A DNA stretch of 64,000 bases from Chryseobacterium viscerum (GCF_025949665.1 NZ_JAPDFT010000001.1:1302001-1366000), one strand, 5' to 3'. Positions 51,927-62,595 are shown, numbered from the stretch's first letter. The notes: generated by a model from the sequence alone, not told the origin. Made by a program: numbers and translations.

Positions 51927-52265
51927 CTATTCCTGCTTCTGAGGCTGATTATTGGAGGTGAAGAATTTCTGTTTACCAATCAGCAGTTCAAAAAACAGTC
52001 TGAAATCCGAAATCAGAGACCATAACGGATATTTAAAAGTGGCCGGATTATTTTTTTCAATCACAGCATGACTGAACCAGGCAAATCCGTACCCTACAAT
52101 GGGGATGTACCATAGAAACCTTTCCTTTCCGGAACTGATAACATACACTATAACGGAAAGAACAAGGAGTGTTCCTATAAAATGAAAAATCTTGGTTCCT
52201 GTTTTACTGTGCTCTGTAAGGTAAAACTGATAAAACTCTCTGTACGTTTTAATTCTTTCAACCAT
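51927..52265 (-). CDS. Mpo1-like (DUF962) family protein
   Basis: A 112-residue membrane protein of the DUF962/Mpo1 family. Diagnostic stretches are YLTEHSKTGTKIFHFIGTLLVL with the His pair and GYGFAWFSHAVIEKNNPATFKYPLWSLISDFRLF with the second His. Fungal Mpo1 is an Fe-dependent 2-hydroxy fatty-acid dioxygenase, so this may act on hydroxylated lipids in the membrane; the bacterial homologues are not characterised. Two to three hydrophobic helices; monocistronic. Confidence 0.9.
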   Translation of the reverse strand: MVERIKTYREFYQFYLTEHSKTGTKIFHFIGTLLVLSVIVYVISSGKERFLWYIPIVGYGFAWFSHAVIEKNNPATFKYPLWSLISDFRLFFELLIGKQKFFTSNNQPQKQE

Positions 52266-52335
52266 TTGTGTTTGATTTATTGATTTGATAAAATTAATGC
52301 AATAATCACGCCGATTTACTAATATTTAAAACAAA

Positions 52336-52396
52336 AAAAAGCAGAATCACAAATTAGTCTATTCAAACGATCGACCTTTTTGCCATTCTGCCTTTT
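52336..52396 (-). terminator. Possible terminator of the APC permease gene
   Basis: Minus strand GCAGAAT and ATTCTGC enclose about 45 nt and are followed by eight T residues. The wide loop makes this weak. Confidence 0.4.
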
Positions 52397-52416
52397 TACA
52401 GTTTGCTAATTATTCT

Positions 52417-54099
52417 TTAGCTATTCTTTAATTCTTTTCCAAGTTTACTGTTTTTGTAACCGTAGCAGAAATAAATAACCATACCGATAAGAAACCACAT
52501 TCCGAACCAGAACCAGTTTTCATGACTCATTCCTGTAAGAAGATACAGACATGAACTTAACCCAACCAGTGGAATTAATGATAAATTCCTGATAAAAGCG
52601 ACTACACATAAGATCAGATTGATGATAATAAAGAAGAAAATAGAAGCTCTGAATTCTCCTTCGTTAGGATCTGACCAGTTCATCAGATTATCAAAAAACT
52701 CAGGCTGCCATTTGTAGAAAACCAACAAGCTGCCAATGAAAACAACAGGGAAAATGATTTTACCATTCACATAAGGAAGGTGAAATCTACCTTTAATCTT
52801 TTCTTTAGCAGGAAGCATAAGTACTCCTGCACATACCAATACAAATGCGAAAATAGTCCCAATACTGGTAAAATCCAGGATAAATGTCTTATCCGTAAAC
52901 AGAATAGGAATACCTACTACAATTCCGGTAACCACAGTTGCATAGGATGGCGTTTTATATTTAGGATGTACCTTCTGAAACCTTGCAGGCATCAATCCAT
53001 CACGGCTCATTGCATACCAGATTCTCGGCTGTCCCATCTGGAAAACCAATAATACTGTAGTGATAGCAACGATCGCAACGAAGGAAACCACAAGTTCCAT
53101 CCAGGCTACATTAGCATTCGTTTTTTCAAAGATGAATGAAAGCGGATCTCCAACACCATCGAATTTTTTATAATCTACCATTCCTGTTAAAACTAATGTT
53201 AAGGCAATATAGATTACCGTACACAATACAAGAGAGATGATCATTCCTTTTGGTAAGGTTTTTTGAGGATCTTTAGTCTCTTCAGAAAGTACACTTAAGG
53301 CATCAAACCCAATGTATGCAAAGAATACTCCGGATACAGCACTCATTACTCCTGCAAAGCCATTTGGCATGAAAGAAGGAGTACCTGTTGTAGGGCTCAC
53401 CGGCGTCCAGTTATCAATACTGACATAGGATACTCCAACAAGGATTACTAATACAATCACTCCCAGTTTTAAGATAACCAGAGAGTTGTTAAAGTTTTTA
53501 CTTTCCTTTACTCCTACATAACAAAGCCATGTAATTAAACCGTTGATAACCAATGCGGGAATATCCACAATGAATTTTAAACTCCCGATTAATGGAGCTG
53601 TTTTCCATGCGTTTAATAATTCTTTATTTTCTGAACCATATTGCACTGCTTTTCTGGCTTCTGTATAGCTGCAGGTAAGATAATCAGGGATATGCATTCC
53701 GAGGCGTCCTAAGAAACTCGTGAAATAATCTGACCAGGAAAAAGCTACGTAAATATTTCCAAAAGAATATTCCATAATTAGCGCCCAGCCGATTACCCAT
53801 GCAATTAATTCTCCAAAGCTGGCATAGGCATAGGTGTAGGCAGAACCTGCGGTAGGAATTCTGCTGGCAAATTCAGCATAGCATAAAGCAGTAAACCCAC
53901 AGGCAAAACCGCAAATCAAATATAGAAGGATTACACCGGGACCACCTCTGAAAACGGCTTCTCCCAAACTGCTGAAACTCCCAGCTCCGATAATCGCCGC
54001 AATACCAAAAAATACGATGTCCCACACACCTAAGACTCTTAAAAGCCCCGTTGAAGTATCTGTATCTGAATAGATTTTTCTTCTAAAAAGTTGACTCAT
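52417..54099 (-). CDS. APC family amino acid permease
   Basis: A 560-residue transporter with about 13-14 membrane helices, of the cationic-amino-acid (CAT)/APC superfamily. Helix 1 carries VWDIVFFGIAAIIGAGSFSSLGEAV, the unwound GAGSF substrate loop, and GFACGFTALCYAEFASRIPTAGSAYTYAY and ISAGVFFAYIGFDALSVLSEETKDPQKTLP are the family hallmark blocks. It imports amino acids by proton-coupled symport or exchange; cationic specificity is likely but unproven. Monocistronic, with an AT-rich upstream region. Confidence 0.94.
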   Translation of the reverse strand: MSQLFRRKIYSDTDTSTGLLRVLGVWDIVFFGIAAIIGAGSFSSLGEAVFRGGPGVILLYLICGFACGFTALCYAEFASRIPTAGSAYTYAYASFGELIAWVIGWALIMEYSFGNIYVAFSWSDYFTSFLGRLGMHIPDYLTCSYTEARKAVQYGSENKELLNAWKTAPLIGSLKFIVDIPALVINGLITWLCYVGVKESKNFNNSLVILKLGVIVLVILVGVSYVSIDNWTPVSPTTGTPSFMPNGFAGVMSAVSGVFFAYIGFDALSVLSEETKDPQKTLPKGMIISLVLCTVIYIALTLVLTGMVDYKKFDGVGDPLSFIFEKTNANVAWMELVVSFVAIVAITTVLLVFQMGQPRIWYAMSRDGLMPARFQKVHPKYKTPSYATVVTGIVVGIPILFTDKTFILDFTSIGTIFAFVLVCAGVLMLPAKEKIKGRFHLPYVNGKIIFPVVFIGSLLVFYKWQPEFFDNLMNWSDPNEGEFRASIFFFIIINLILCVVAFIRNLSLIPLVGLSSCLYLLTGMSHENWFWFGMWFLIGMVIYFCYGYKNSKLGKELKNS

Positions 54100-54203
54100 T
54101 CAATAACTATATTTGATTTGAAAAAAAGCAAATGTAATGATTTTTTATTTTGATGTTAACAGTTGTTAAAAACATTTGGGTGAAAATGCTCAAACAAAAT
54201 GCT

Positions 54204-56456
54204 TTACTCTTTATAAACAGGGATTTCCACATAGCTGTCGTTATACCATTTTACTTCCAGAGGTTCCCCGGCATCTTTTAAGGTTTCATCACTTACATTT
54301 TTTCCTGTCCCATAATTGACCTGCCAGTTTTTATTTTTATTAACCCCTACCAATAATACCAGTTTGCTTCCCTTTTCTATTTTTTTGCTCATAAATAAAG
54401 AGTTCTTGATCGGGATCTGCTCTTTTTTGCCTGGCTTAAGAAGATGACGTTTGGAATTGTCTTTTGCATAGCTGGCCCTTGTAAGATGTGTTGATAGTAA
54501 AAACGTCTTACCATCCGGTTGTACCTGGTATAATGAAGTACTAGGATCAAAATCTTTCTTATTAATGGAAACGTTGAATACTCCGGATAAATTTCCGCTT
54601 AGTATAATATCTCTGTCCAGAGTTTCACTTTCAAAATAAACGGAATTGGTTACATATACACTGTCCTGTTTGCTTACTTTATGATAAAGATACTTTGGAT
54701 TTCTGTCTTTAAAGTCAATGGTTTGTTGGGTAAATTGCTCAGTTTTGGGTTTCTCAAAAACTAAAGCACCGTTTTTACGATCCTGAAGATAAAATTTAAG
54801 AGTAGACGAGTGCATTTTATCAAGACTCGGAACATGTTTCCATGTGTTGCTGCTCATAATCTGGAAATTAACTTTGTCTTTTAGAAGTTCCGGTTTTTTT
54901 CCATCTTTCAGAATATAATCGAACCATGAAAAAGCAAGTTCATCAATGCTTATTCTGGCTGCAGGATCTATGAGGGTACTCCCGGTACCATAGACATAAT
55001 TGTACCCATAGCTTTGAGCTCCTGCGTGGTCATAAGGCCCTATTACTAAATAATGGTTAGGGTTTTTGTTGTATTGGTGATGTTGTTTATAATAATACAT
55101 TGCTCCAATCTGGTCTGCATCATAATACCCGGTAGTCGTTAAAACCGGAATGTTTATTTTGGCAAAATCCTTTTTATAGGGAACCATTTTCTGCCAGTAT
55201 TTGTCATAACCGGGATGATCAAGCCATCTTTGGAAAATTTTATTAGGCTTTCCGCTGAGGGAATCCAGAGCTCTGAATGACCTGCCACTTTTATACCATG
55301 CTGTATTGATAGAATCCCATTTTGGATAATTGGTGAAGGTTGCTTCGTCCGTCAGTTTATTATTGGTCACATAGCGGATCCACTGCATCATATAGCTCAT
55401 GAACACATTGTTTTGAGCAGGATAATCTATCCCGATTCCTACTGATACCTGAGGTACAATGGTCTTTAATGCCGGGTGCAGTTTTTTGACAGCTGCCCAT
55501 TGACTGAATCCTAAGTAGCTTCCACCGATCATTCCTACCTTACCATTGCTCCACGGTTGTTTGCTTACCCAGTCTATCACTTCATAAAGGTCCTGTGCTT
55601 CATCTTCAAATGGATTATTGGGGTCATTACTGTCTCTTTTTCCACGGGTGTTAACTACAGCTCCTACATAATTGTAGACAGCTGCTCTTTTCCCCATTCC
55701 TGCATCTACAAGCTCTCCGGCATAAATATTATTGGTAAGAATAACGGGCAGGGGAGATGCGTTTTCTTTTTTTCGTACAATAGTAATCGTAAGTTTTGTT
55801 CCGTTTTTTAAGGTAAGGTTCTTGGTTTCAATGATGAATTTTTCCTGCTCTTTTACTTTGAACAGCTGCATAACCTGAGGCTTGATGCTGGAATAAGTCT
55901 TATAATTGACATAATTTTTACATAAAGCCAGCGCGGAAGCATAATCTATAGTGTCCTTACCTTTTTGCTTGTCAAGTGCTATTTTCAGAGACTTTTTATA
56001 TTCCCTTACATCACCATCTAGAATGGTTCCTATCTTGGCCGTCAGTGGATCTGAGAAACTTTCATATTTTGTTGTAAATGCTGTTTGAAGGGCATTGGAA
56101 AAAGAAGTTTTTTTATCTTTTTCCATCAGTTTGGCCATGCCGTAGATTTCATAAGCAAGAGATTTGTTCCCTGCCATATTGTGATCTGCGTATTCTTTAC
56201 GATAATCATTTAAGCTTGTAATAGAACTTTTGTAGTCTTTTGCGGCGAGCTGTAAACGAAACAGGTTGTCTAAAAATGTGACGGTAGATTTCGGCTTGTT
56301 TTTAGGAGACTGATGTTCAGTAATCACCTTTAGAGCGAGTTCCGGGATTTGTTTTTCCAGAATTACAGAATCTGTTGTTGCTGTTTTCGGAAAGTAAAAT
56401 TTCTGAGCCTGCACTAGATTGACAAAAACTAATGCTAAGAGTATTTTAAATTTCAT
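54204..56456 (-). CDS. Secreted CocE/NonD family hydrolase, paralogue 1
   Basis: A 750-residue protein with signal peptide (MKFKILLALVFVNLVQAQ). The catalytic X-Pro dipeptidyl-peptidase-like domain (S15) follows an N-terminal 210-residue helical part: nucleophile in GMIGGSYLGFSQWAAV (Ser about 312), Asp in TTGYYDADQIGAMYYYKQ (about 444) and His in GPYDHAGAQSYG (about 473). The C-terminal beta-sandwich (KDFDPSTSLYQVQPDGKTF) is the PepX C-domain. CocE/NonD relatives hydrolyse acyl peptides, cephalosporin or cocaine esters. It is duplicated immediately upstream (56640-58880). Confidence 0.93.
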   Translation of the reverse strand: MKFKILLALVFVNLVQAQKFYFPKTATTDSVILEKQIPELALKVITEHQSPKNKPKSTVTFLDNLFRLQLAAKDYKSSITSLNDYRKEYADHNMAGNKSLAYEIYGMAKLMEKDKKTSFSNALQTAFTTKYESFSDPLTAKIGTILDGDVREYKKSLKIALDKQKGKDTIDYASALALCKNYVNYKTYSSIKPQVMQLFKVKEQEKFIIETKNLTLKNGTKLTITIVRKKENASPLPVILTNNIYAGELVDAGMGKRAAVYNYVGAVVNTRGKRDSNDPNNPFEDEAQDLYEVIDWVSKQPWSNGKVGMIGGSYLGFSQWAAVKKLHPALKTIVPQVSVGIGIDYPAQNNVFMSYMMQWIRYVTNNKLTDEATFTNYPKWDSINTAWYKSGRSFRALDSLSGKPNKIFQRWLDHPGYDKYWQKMVPYKKDFAKINIPVLTTTGYYDADQIGAMYYYKQHHQYNKNPNHYLVIGPYDHAGAQSYGYNYVYGTGSTLIDPAARISIDELAFSWFDYILKDGKKPELLKDKVNFQIMSSNTWKHVPSLDKMHSSTLKFYLQDRKNGALVFEKPKTEQFTQQTIDFKDRNPKYLYHKVSKQDSVYVTNSVYFESETLDRDIILSGNLSGVFNVSINKKDFDPSTSLYQVQPDGKTFLLSTHLTRASYAKDNSKRHLLKPGKKEQIPIKNSLFMSKKIEKGSKLVLLVGVNKNKNWQVNYGTGKNVSDETLKDAGEPLEVKWYNDSYVEIPVYKE

Positions 56457-56639
56457 TAATGATGTGTTTTGAGCTGATAATGAAAAAGTATCACATCAGA
56501 ATGTGTTGTTGATCATTCATCACTCGGTTGGTTATTTTTTTTAGCCGACTAATTTAAGCATTTTTATCATTAAAGAATGAATGCTTTCATTGATATTTTA
56601 TCGTGTAAAGTCTGCTGAAAATTGTTTAAACAAAAGGTT

Positions 56640-58880
56640 TTACTCTTTATAAACAGGGATTTCCACATAGCTGTCATTATACCATTTTATCTGAAGAGGC
56701 TCACCGGAATCTTTTATCGTTTCATCACTTACATCTTTACCGGAACCATAATTGATCTGCCAGTTAGGATTTTTATTGACACCTACCAATAACAGAAGTT
56801 TGCTTCCCTTCTCTATTTTTTTGCTTATAAAATAGGAATTGTTAATCGGAATCTGTTCCATTGTATTGGGTTCAAGAAGCTGTCGTTTCTCATTGTTCTT
56901 CGCATAGCTGGCTCTCACGATATGAGTGGATAATAATGAAGACTTCCCATCAGGTTGAATCTGGTACAGATAAGTATCCGTATCAAAGTCTTTTTTATTG
57001 ATGGAGACATTGAAGAATCCTGAAAGATTTCCACTGATGATCATATCCTTATCCAATACTTCACTTTCAAAAGCAACAGAATTGGTCATTTTTATGCTGT
57101 CTTTTTTGCTGACTTTATAGTAAATGTCTTTCTGATCTCTGTTTTTAAAATCAACAATCTGAGTTGTGAAGCTTTTAGTCTCAGGCTTATTAAATACCGA
57201 AGAAGTGTTTTTCTTGTCCTGAAGGTAAAATTTCAGGGTAGAAGTATGCATTTTGTCAAGATCAGAAACATGTTTCCATGTATTAGTATTCATCACCTGA
57301 AAATTAATTCTGTCTTTTAAAATTTCCGGTTTTTTACCTCCTTTGAGAATATAATCAAACCATGAAAAAGCAAGGTCGTCAATGCTTATTCTTGCTGCCG
57401 GATCAATGGGATTGCCGTTCACATAAGTAAAACCGAAACTCTGCGCTCCTCCATGATTATAGGGACCTATTACCAGATAATGATTTGCATTTTTATTGTA
57501 CAGATGATGTTGTTTAAAATAATACAGCGCACCTATCTGATCATCATCATAATATCCGGTTGTCGTCAGAATTGGAATATTAATTTTAGAAAAGTCCTCT
57601 TTGTAAGGAACCATTTTCTGCCAGTATTGATCATATCCCGGATGATCCAGCCATCGTTGGAATATCTTGCTTGGCTTTCCGCTTATCGTATCTAAAGATC
57701 TGAATGCTTTTCCGCTTTTGTACCATTTTGTATAAATAGAATCCCATTTTACAGCATTACCAAAATCAGCTTCATCTGTAAATTTATTATTGGTCACATA
57801 TTGTATCCACTGCAGCATGTAGCTCATGAAGATATTATTCTGAGCAGGATAATCAATTCCGATGCCTACTGCAACCTGAGGAACGATGGTCTTTAATGCC
57901 GGATGCAGTTTTTTTACTGCCGCCCACTGGCTGAAACCCAAATAGCTTCCACCGATCATTCCCACTTTTCCGTTACACCAGGGCTGTTTGCTTATCCAGT
58001 CTATTACTTCATAGATGTCTTCAGATTCATGCTCAAAAGGATTGTTTACATTATTACTGTTTCTTTTACCGCGGGTATTGACTACGGCTCCTACATAATC
58101 ATACGTGGCAGCTCTCTTTCCAAAGAATTCATCAAATGAACCTGCGTAAATGTTATTGGTAAGAATAACCGGAAGAGGAGTAGTGTTCCCCTTTTTTCTG
58201 ACAATGGTAATTGTTAAAGTATTTCCATTTTTTATCTTAAGATCTTTGGTTTCGATAATGAATCTTTCCTTGTCTTTTGATGTCAGCAGTTGCATCACCT
58301 GAGGTTTTATACCGGAATAGGTTTTATAACTTAAATAGCTTTTGCATAGAGCAAGTGCTGTTCTGTAATCAATACTGTCTTTGTCTTTTTGTTTTTCCAG
58401 TACTTTTTTTAGCTGCTTTCTGGATTCTTTTACGTCCCCGTCAAGAGCAAGCCTAAGTCTGGGAATCAATTTTTCAGGAAGACTTTCGTATTTTTGATTA
58501 AACACTTTCTGAAGTGCATTGGAAAATGAAGTGTTGCTTTCTTTTTGTGCCAGTTTAGCCAAACTGTAGAGTTCAAATCCGATATACCTATAGTCTCCCA
58601 TATTATGATCGGCAAACAGACTACGGTTTTCTGAAAGAGAAACCAGTGAATTTTTATAATCCTGGGCAGCCATCTGCAAACGGAAAAGATTGTCCATGAG
58701 GTCAACGGTGTTTTCCGGTTTATACTTTGCAGATTGAAGATGAGGAATCACTTGCTGTGCAAGTCCCGGTATCTGTTTTTCCAATATAACAGAGTCAGTT
58801 ACAGCTGTCTTTGGAAAGTAAAATTTTTGTGCCTGCAGGAGGTTTACAAAAATTAATGCTAAAAGAATCTTAAATTTCAT
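56640..58880 (-). CDS. Secreted CocE/NonD family hydrolase, paralogue 2
   Basis: A 746-residue homologue of the next gene, with identical signal-peptide style (MKFKILLALIFVNLLQAQ), GMIGGSYLGFSQWAAV nucleophile, TTGYYDDDQIGALYYFKQ Asp and GPYNHGGAQSFG His regions, and a PepX C-domain. Divergence is concentrated in the N-terminal 200 residues and around the acyl-binding segment (SFDEFFGKRAATYDYVG versus the paralogue's LVDAGMGKRAAVYNYVG), which could mean different substrates. The 183 bp between the two genes, with no terminator, suggests they may be expressed together or separately. Probably periplasmic or secreted. Confidence 0.93.
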   Translation of the reverse strand: MKFKILLALIFVNLLQAQKFYFPKTAVTDSVILEKQIPGLAQQVIPHLQSAKYKPENTVDLMDNLFRLQMAAQDYKNSLVSLSENRSLFADHNMGDYRYIGFELYSLAKLAQKESNTSFSNALQKVFNQKYESLPEKLIPRLRLALDGDVKESRKQLKKVLEKQKDKDSIDYRTALALCKSYLSYKTYSGIKPQVMQLLTSKDKERFIIETKDLKIKNGNTLTITIVRKKGNTTPLPVILTNNIYAGSFDEFFGKRAATYDYVGAVVNTRGKRNSNNVNNPFEHESEDIYEVIDWISKQPWCNGKVGMIGGSYLGFSQWAAVKKLHPALKTIVPQVAVGIGIDYPAQNNIFMSYMLQWIQYVTNNKFTDEADFGNAVKWDSIYTKWYKSGKAFRSLDTISGKPSKIFQRWLDHPGYDQYWQKMVPYKEDFSKINIPILTTTGYYDDDQIGALYYFKQHHLYNKNANHYLVIGPYNHGGAQSFGFTYVNGNPIDPAARISIDDLAFSWFDYILKGGKKPEILKDRINFQVMNTNTWKHVSDLDKMHTSTLKFYLQDKKNTSSVFNKPETKSFTTQIVDFKNRDQKDIYYKVSKKDSIKMTNSVAFESEVLDKDMIISGNLSGFFNVSINKKDFDTDTYLYQIQPDGKSSLLSTHIVRASYAKNNEKRQLLEPNTMEQIPINNSYFISKKIEKGSKLLLLVGVNKNPNWQINYGSGKDVSDETIKDSGEPLQIKWYNDSYVEIPVYKE

Positions 58881-59136
58881 GAGATGGTGTGTTTATGGTA
58901 TGTTTTTAGCTGCTGTTGAAAAAGTATCCAATTTAAATACGTTTTTGATAACTGTTAATTAAAATTGTTTACATTTTATCAAACGAAAGTAGTAAATTTT
59001 ATCATTGTACAGTGAGAAAATTTTCATTGTTATGAAATAAGAATTAACAACCATTAACGCTGTTAAAACTTGCTTAAACAATAAGTTTTTAATATTTTCG
59101 TTAACTTATTTAGACTAATTTTCTTATACAAGAAGA

Positions 59137-62100
59137 ATGAAATCAAAAAAAATACTTTTAGCGGCTGCTGTAATTTATTTCGGAATCTCCGATGCTCAAC
59201 AGTCCCAATATTTTACCCAGAAAGAAAATTACAGGTTTAATCTAGCCGAAAATCTTTATCAGACTAAAATATACAACGCTTCACAATACGAATATGCAAG
59301 ACAATATTTCTACAATCAGAATTTGTCACGTTCGAAAAAGGAAGCCGCGCAGTTTTTTGATAATGTGATTGGTGTGATTATTCAGAAAAACCATGCTGAA
59401 GAAGGGTTAACAGCTTTCATGAAAGAATATCCTAATTCTGCTTATTTTGCTCAGGCTAATCTTCCGCTGGCAGATTACTACTTAGCAAAAAAAGATTTTG
59501 ATAAAGCTTTGGAGACTTTGAAAAAAGTAAACCAGTATCAGCTTTCAAAAGAAGAGAATACACAGTATATTCTGAAGCTTGGATATGCAAAATTCATGAC
59601 GGGTGATTCTAAAGGAGCTATTGATGCTCTGGAGGAGGCTTATAAAACAGCGGATCAGTCTCAAAAAGGAGATATAGCTTATATGCTGGGGCATTTATAT
59701 TACAGCAACAGACAAAATGATAAAGCTTTCCAGTATTTTGATTCTATAAAAGATCAGGATAAATTCTCAAAGCTGGTACGTCCTTATTATGTACAGATGT
59801 ATTATAATGATAAGAACTATGACCAGGCGATTACAGAAGGAACAGCTCTGTTGAACGAAAATATTTCAGATTCTTATAAAGCGGAGGTTCATAAAATCAT
59901 CGGGGAGAGTTATTTCATGAAAAATGATTATACGTCTGCTTATCCGCATTTGAAAGATTATCTGAGCGTACAGCAGAATCCATCTGAAAACGATTTGTAC
60001 GAGATGGGATTTGTGGCTGCACAGCTGAAAAAATATGATGAGGCGGTTTCTTATTACAACCAACTTCTGAACAGCAATTCAGCGTTGGCACAAAATGCTT
60101 ACTATCAGTTAGGAAATGCTTATCTGGCAGTAGATAAAAAACAGGAAGCTCTTTCTGCATTCCGTTCTTCTTATCAGATGGATTACGATGCGAAAGTGAA
60201 AAAACTGGCTCATGAACAGTACGCTAAATTAAGTTATGATATCGGTAACCCGTTTGAAAGCCCTTCGGCGGTGATCCAAAGTTATATCAACGAAAATCAG
60301 AATGGAGCCAATGATTCAGAAATGAGATCATTATTGGTAAAATCATATCTGTATTCCGGAAACTATAAAGAAACTCTGAACGCTATTGACAGATTGCAGA
60401 GTTCCACTCCTGAAATCAATAAGGTAGATCAGGAGGTTTCTTATTTATTAGGAACTGAAGAGTTCAACAAAGGAAACTATGATGAAGCTGAGAAATATTT
60501 CTTAAGAAGTCTTGGTTTTAATCTTAATAAAGAATTTAACAGCAGAGCTTTATATTGGCTGGCACAAGTGTATTACCAAAAAGGAAATTATCCGTCTGCC
60601 ATCGCCCGTTATGAAAAGCTTCTTACCGAAAACTTCCCTGAAAAGCAGCAGCTGCCATATGATTTAGGATATGCTTATTTTAAATCCAAGAAATTTGATC
60701 AGGCTGCGACTTACTTCAAACAATATCTTGCCAATCCGAAACCGGAATTTAAAAATGATGCAGAACTTCGTCTTGCAGATATTCATTATGCCAATAATGA
60801 TCTGAACGAAGCCATTGCCATCTATGATAAAAATGAAGATGCAACGGATTATACTTTGTACCAAAAAGCAATGGCTTTAGGATTCAAAGGAGATACACAG
60901 GCGAAGATCACGAACCTTAAAAATCTTTTATCAAAATATCCAGGTTCTGAATATTACGATGATGCTCAGTATGAAATAGGAACAGCTTATGCGGCTCAGG
61001 ATGATTTTGCCAACTCCAATGATTATTTCGGAAAAGTAATTAAAGATTCTTCTGACAAAGATCTGATTGCTAATGCTTCTATTTACAGAGCGCAGAATTA
61101 TATAGATCAGAACCAGAATGACAAAGCACTTTCTGAACTGAAATCTCTGGGTGAGCAGTATAAAAATACGGCTTATGCCCAAAAGGTTGTTCAGGCAGCA
61201 AAACCTATCTTCACGAAAAACGGAGATGTTTCAGGATATGAAACCTTCGCCAGAAATATCGGCGTGAATGTGGATGCTTCTGAAATTGATGAGATCAACT
61301 TATCCACCGGAAAACAATACTTCTCTAAGAAAGATTATAAGAACGCAATTTCTTATTACGAAAAGTACCTTACACAAAATCCGACAGGAGAAGGATTGTA
61401 TCAGGCGAAGTATGAATTGGGAGAAAGTTATTATCAAACCAATAATTCAACTAAAGCTTTACTTGTGCTTCAGGAAGTTGCTGGAATTCAGAACGATTAC
61501 CAGGATGATGCACAAACTCGTTTAGCTCAGATCTTCCTTGCACAAGGGAATACTGCAGAAGCGAAAAAGTACCTTGAAGGCATTAAAAATTCTTCCAATA
61601 TCAGTATTAAAAACTATGCAAATGTTGAGCTGATGAAACTGTATGCAGAAGAAAACAATTTCTCTGAAGCGGAAAAATTAGCCAATGCAGTGATTGCCAA
61701 TTCTAAAAATTCGTCAGCCGTTATTGAAACTGCGAAAGTGATTAAAGCAAGAAGTCTGATGAACTCAGGAAAAGATAAAGATGCACAGTCTGCCTATACC
61801 TCTCTTGAAAAATCATCCAACACTTCTGTAGCAGCGGAAGCTTTATATGCAAAAGCATACTATCAGAACAAAGGGAAAGCGTTCAAGTCTTCTAATGAGA
61901 CGATCTTTAAGCTTGCCAATAATTATGCATCAGAAGAGTTCTGGGGAGCAAAAGCTTTGGTGTTGATGGCGAAAAACTATATCGGCCTGAAGGATAACTA
62001 CCAGGCAAGTTATACCTGTGATCAGATCATTGCAAACTATAAGGATTTCCCTGAAATTGTTGCAGAAGCAAAAGAAGTTAAAAAACAGATTAAGAAATAG
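59137..62100 (+). CDS. Secreted tetratricopeptide repeat protein
   Basis: A 987-residue exported protein (signal MKSKKILLAAAVIYFGISDAQ) made almost wholly of TPR-like helical pairs: e.g. YFAQANLPLADYYLAKKDFDKALETL, GDIAYMLGHLYYSNRQNDKAFQYF, AYYQLGNAYLAVDKKQEALSAFRSSY, ALYWLAQVYYQKGNYPSAIARYEKLL and ELGESYYQTNNSTKALLVLQEVA. About 24 repeats of 34 residues fit. It probably acts as a large periplasmic scaffold for the following lipoprotein and outer-membrane protein, whose genes start 3 bp and 530 bp downstream. Confidence 0.92.
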   Translation: MKSKKILLAAAVIYFGISDAQQSQYFTQKENYRFNLAENLYQTKIYNASQYEYARQYFYNQNLSRSKKEAAQFFDNVIGVIIQKNHAEEGLTAFMKEYPNSAYFAQANLPLADYYLAKKDFDKALETLKKVNQYQLSKEENTQYILKLGYAKFMTGDSKGAIDALEEAYKTADQSQKGDIAYMLGHLYYSNRQNDKAFQYFDSIKDQDKFSKLVRPYYVQMYYNDKNYDQAITEGTALLNENISDSYKAEVHKIIGESYFMKNDYTSAYPHLKDYLSVQQNPSENDLYEMGFVAAQLKKYDEAVSYYNQLLNSNSALAQNAYYQLGNAYLAVDKKQEALSAFRSSYQMDYDAKVKKLAHEQYAKLSYDIGNPFESPSAVIQSYINENQNGANDSEMRSLLVKSYLYSGNYKETLNAIDRLQSSTPEINKVDQEVSYLLGTEEFNKGNYDEAEKYFLRSLGFNLNKEFNSRALYWLAQVYYQKGNYPSAIARYEKLLTENFPEKQQLPYDLGYAYFKSKKFDQAATYFKQYLANPKPEFKNDAELRLADIHYANNDLNEAIAIYDKNEDATDYTLYQKAMALGFKGDTQAKITNLKNLLSKYPGSEYYDDAQYEIGTAYAAQDDFANSNDYFGKVIKDSSDKDLIANASIYRAQNYIDQNQNDKALSELKSLGEQYKNTAYAQKVVQAAKPIFTKNGDVSGYETFARNIGVNVDASEIDEINLSTGKQYFSKKDYKNAISYYEKYLTQNPTGEGLYQAKYELGESYYQTNNSTKALLVLQEVAGIQNDYQDDAQTRLAQIFLAQGNTAEAKKYLEGIKNSSNISIKNYANVELMKLYAEENNFSEAEKLANAVIANSKNSSAVIETAKVIKARSLMNSGKDKDAQSAYTSLEKSSNTSVAAEALYAKAYYQNKGKAFKSSNETIFKLANNYASEEFWGAKALVLMAKNYIGLKDNYQASYTCDQIIANYKDFPEIVAEAKEVKKQIKK

Positions 62101-62103
62101 TAC

Positions 62104-62595
62104 ATGAAGGTTTTTAAAATTGCTGTTTATTCTTTCTTAGTTTCGGTTTCACTCTGGAGCTGCATTCCATCGTACAGTGCATATCCTAAAGAGTATAACC
62201 GTGCAAAAGCTGACTTTCCTAAGCAAAAGGCTTTTGTAGTGAATAAAGAACTTAAGAAGGAATTTGAGATTTTAAAGCATTCTGATATTTATGAAATTGT
62301 GGAAGACAGTACCCATGCAGCTAAAATCACACTGCATCCGATGCTGACCCGTACACCTCCTTGTGGAAACCCTATGATTGGGAGTATGCTTACAGTGGGG
62401 TTATTGCCTTCGGGATTTCCATATGATGTTTCTTATAGTTATGATGTAGCTGAGAACAGTACAACGAAAAATTATCAATACAAATTACAAGTTTATCAAA
62501 GCCTTTGGCTGTTTAATATATTCAGACTGGGGAGAACTTTTTCAAAACAGTCGGGCAAAGCTTTATTAGGCAATTATATTGCTTCCAATAAATAA
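62104..62595 (+). CDS. Lipoprotein of unknown function
   Basis: A 163-residue lipoprotein (signal KVFKIAVYSFLVSVSLWSC). The mature part has RTPPCGNPMIGSMLTVGLLPSGFPYDVSYSYDV and NYQYKLQVYQSLWLFNIFRLGRTFSKQSGKALLGNYI, i.e. strand-rich with a Cys-Gly-Asn segment. It starts 3 bp after the TPR gene stop codon and 35 bp before the barrel protein gene, so the three form an operon. No family recognised; it may be a lipoprotein partner of the TPR scaffold. Confidence 0.78.
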   Translation: MKVFKIAVYSFLVSVSLWSCIPSYSAYPKEYNRAKADFPKQKAFVVNKELKKEFEILKHSDIYEIVEDSTHAAKITLHPMLTRTPPCGNPMIGSMLTVGLLPSGFPYDVSYSYDVAENSTTKNYQYKLQVYQSLWLFNIFRLGRTFSKQSGKALLGNYIASNK

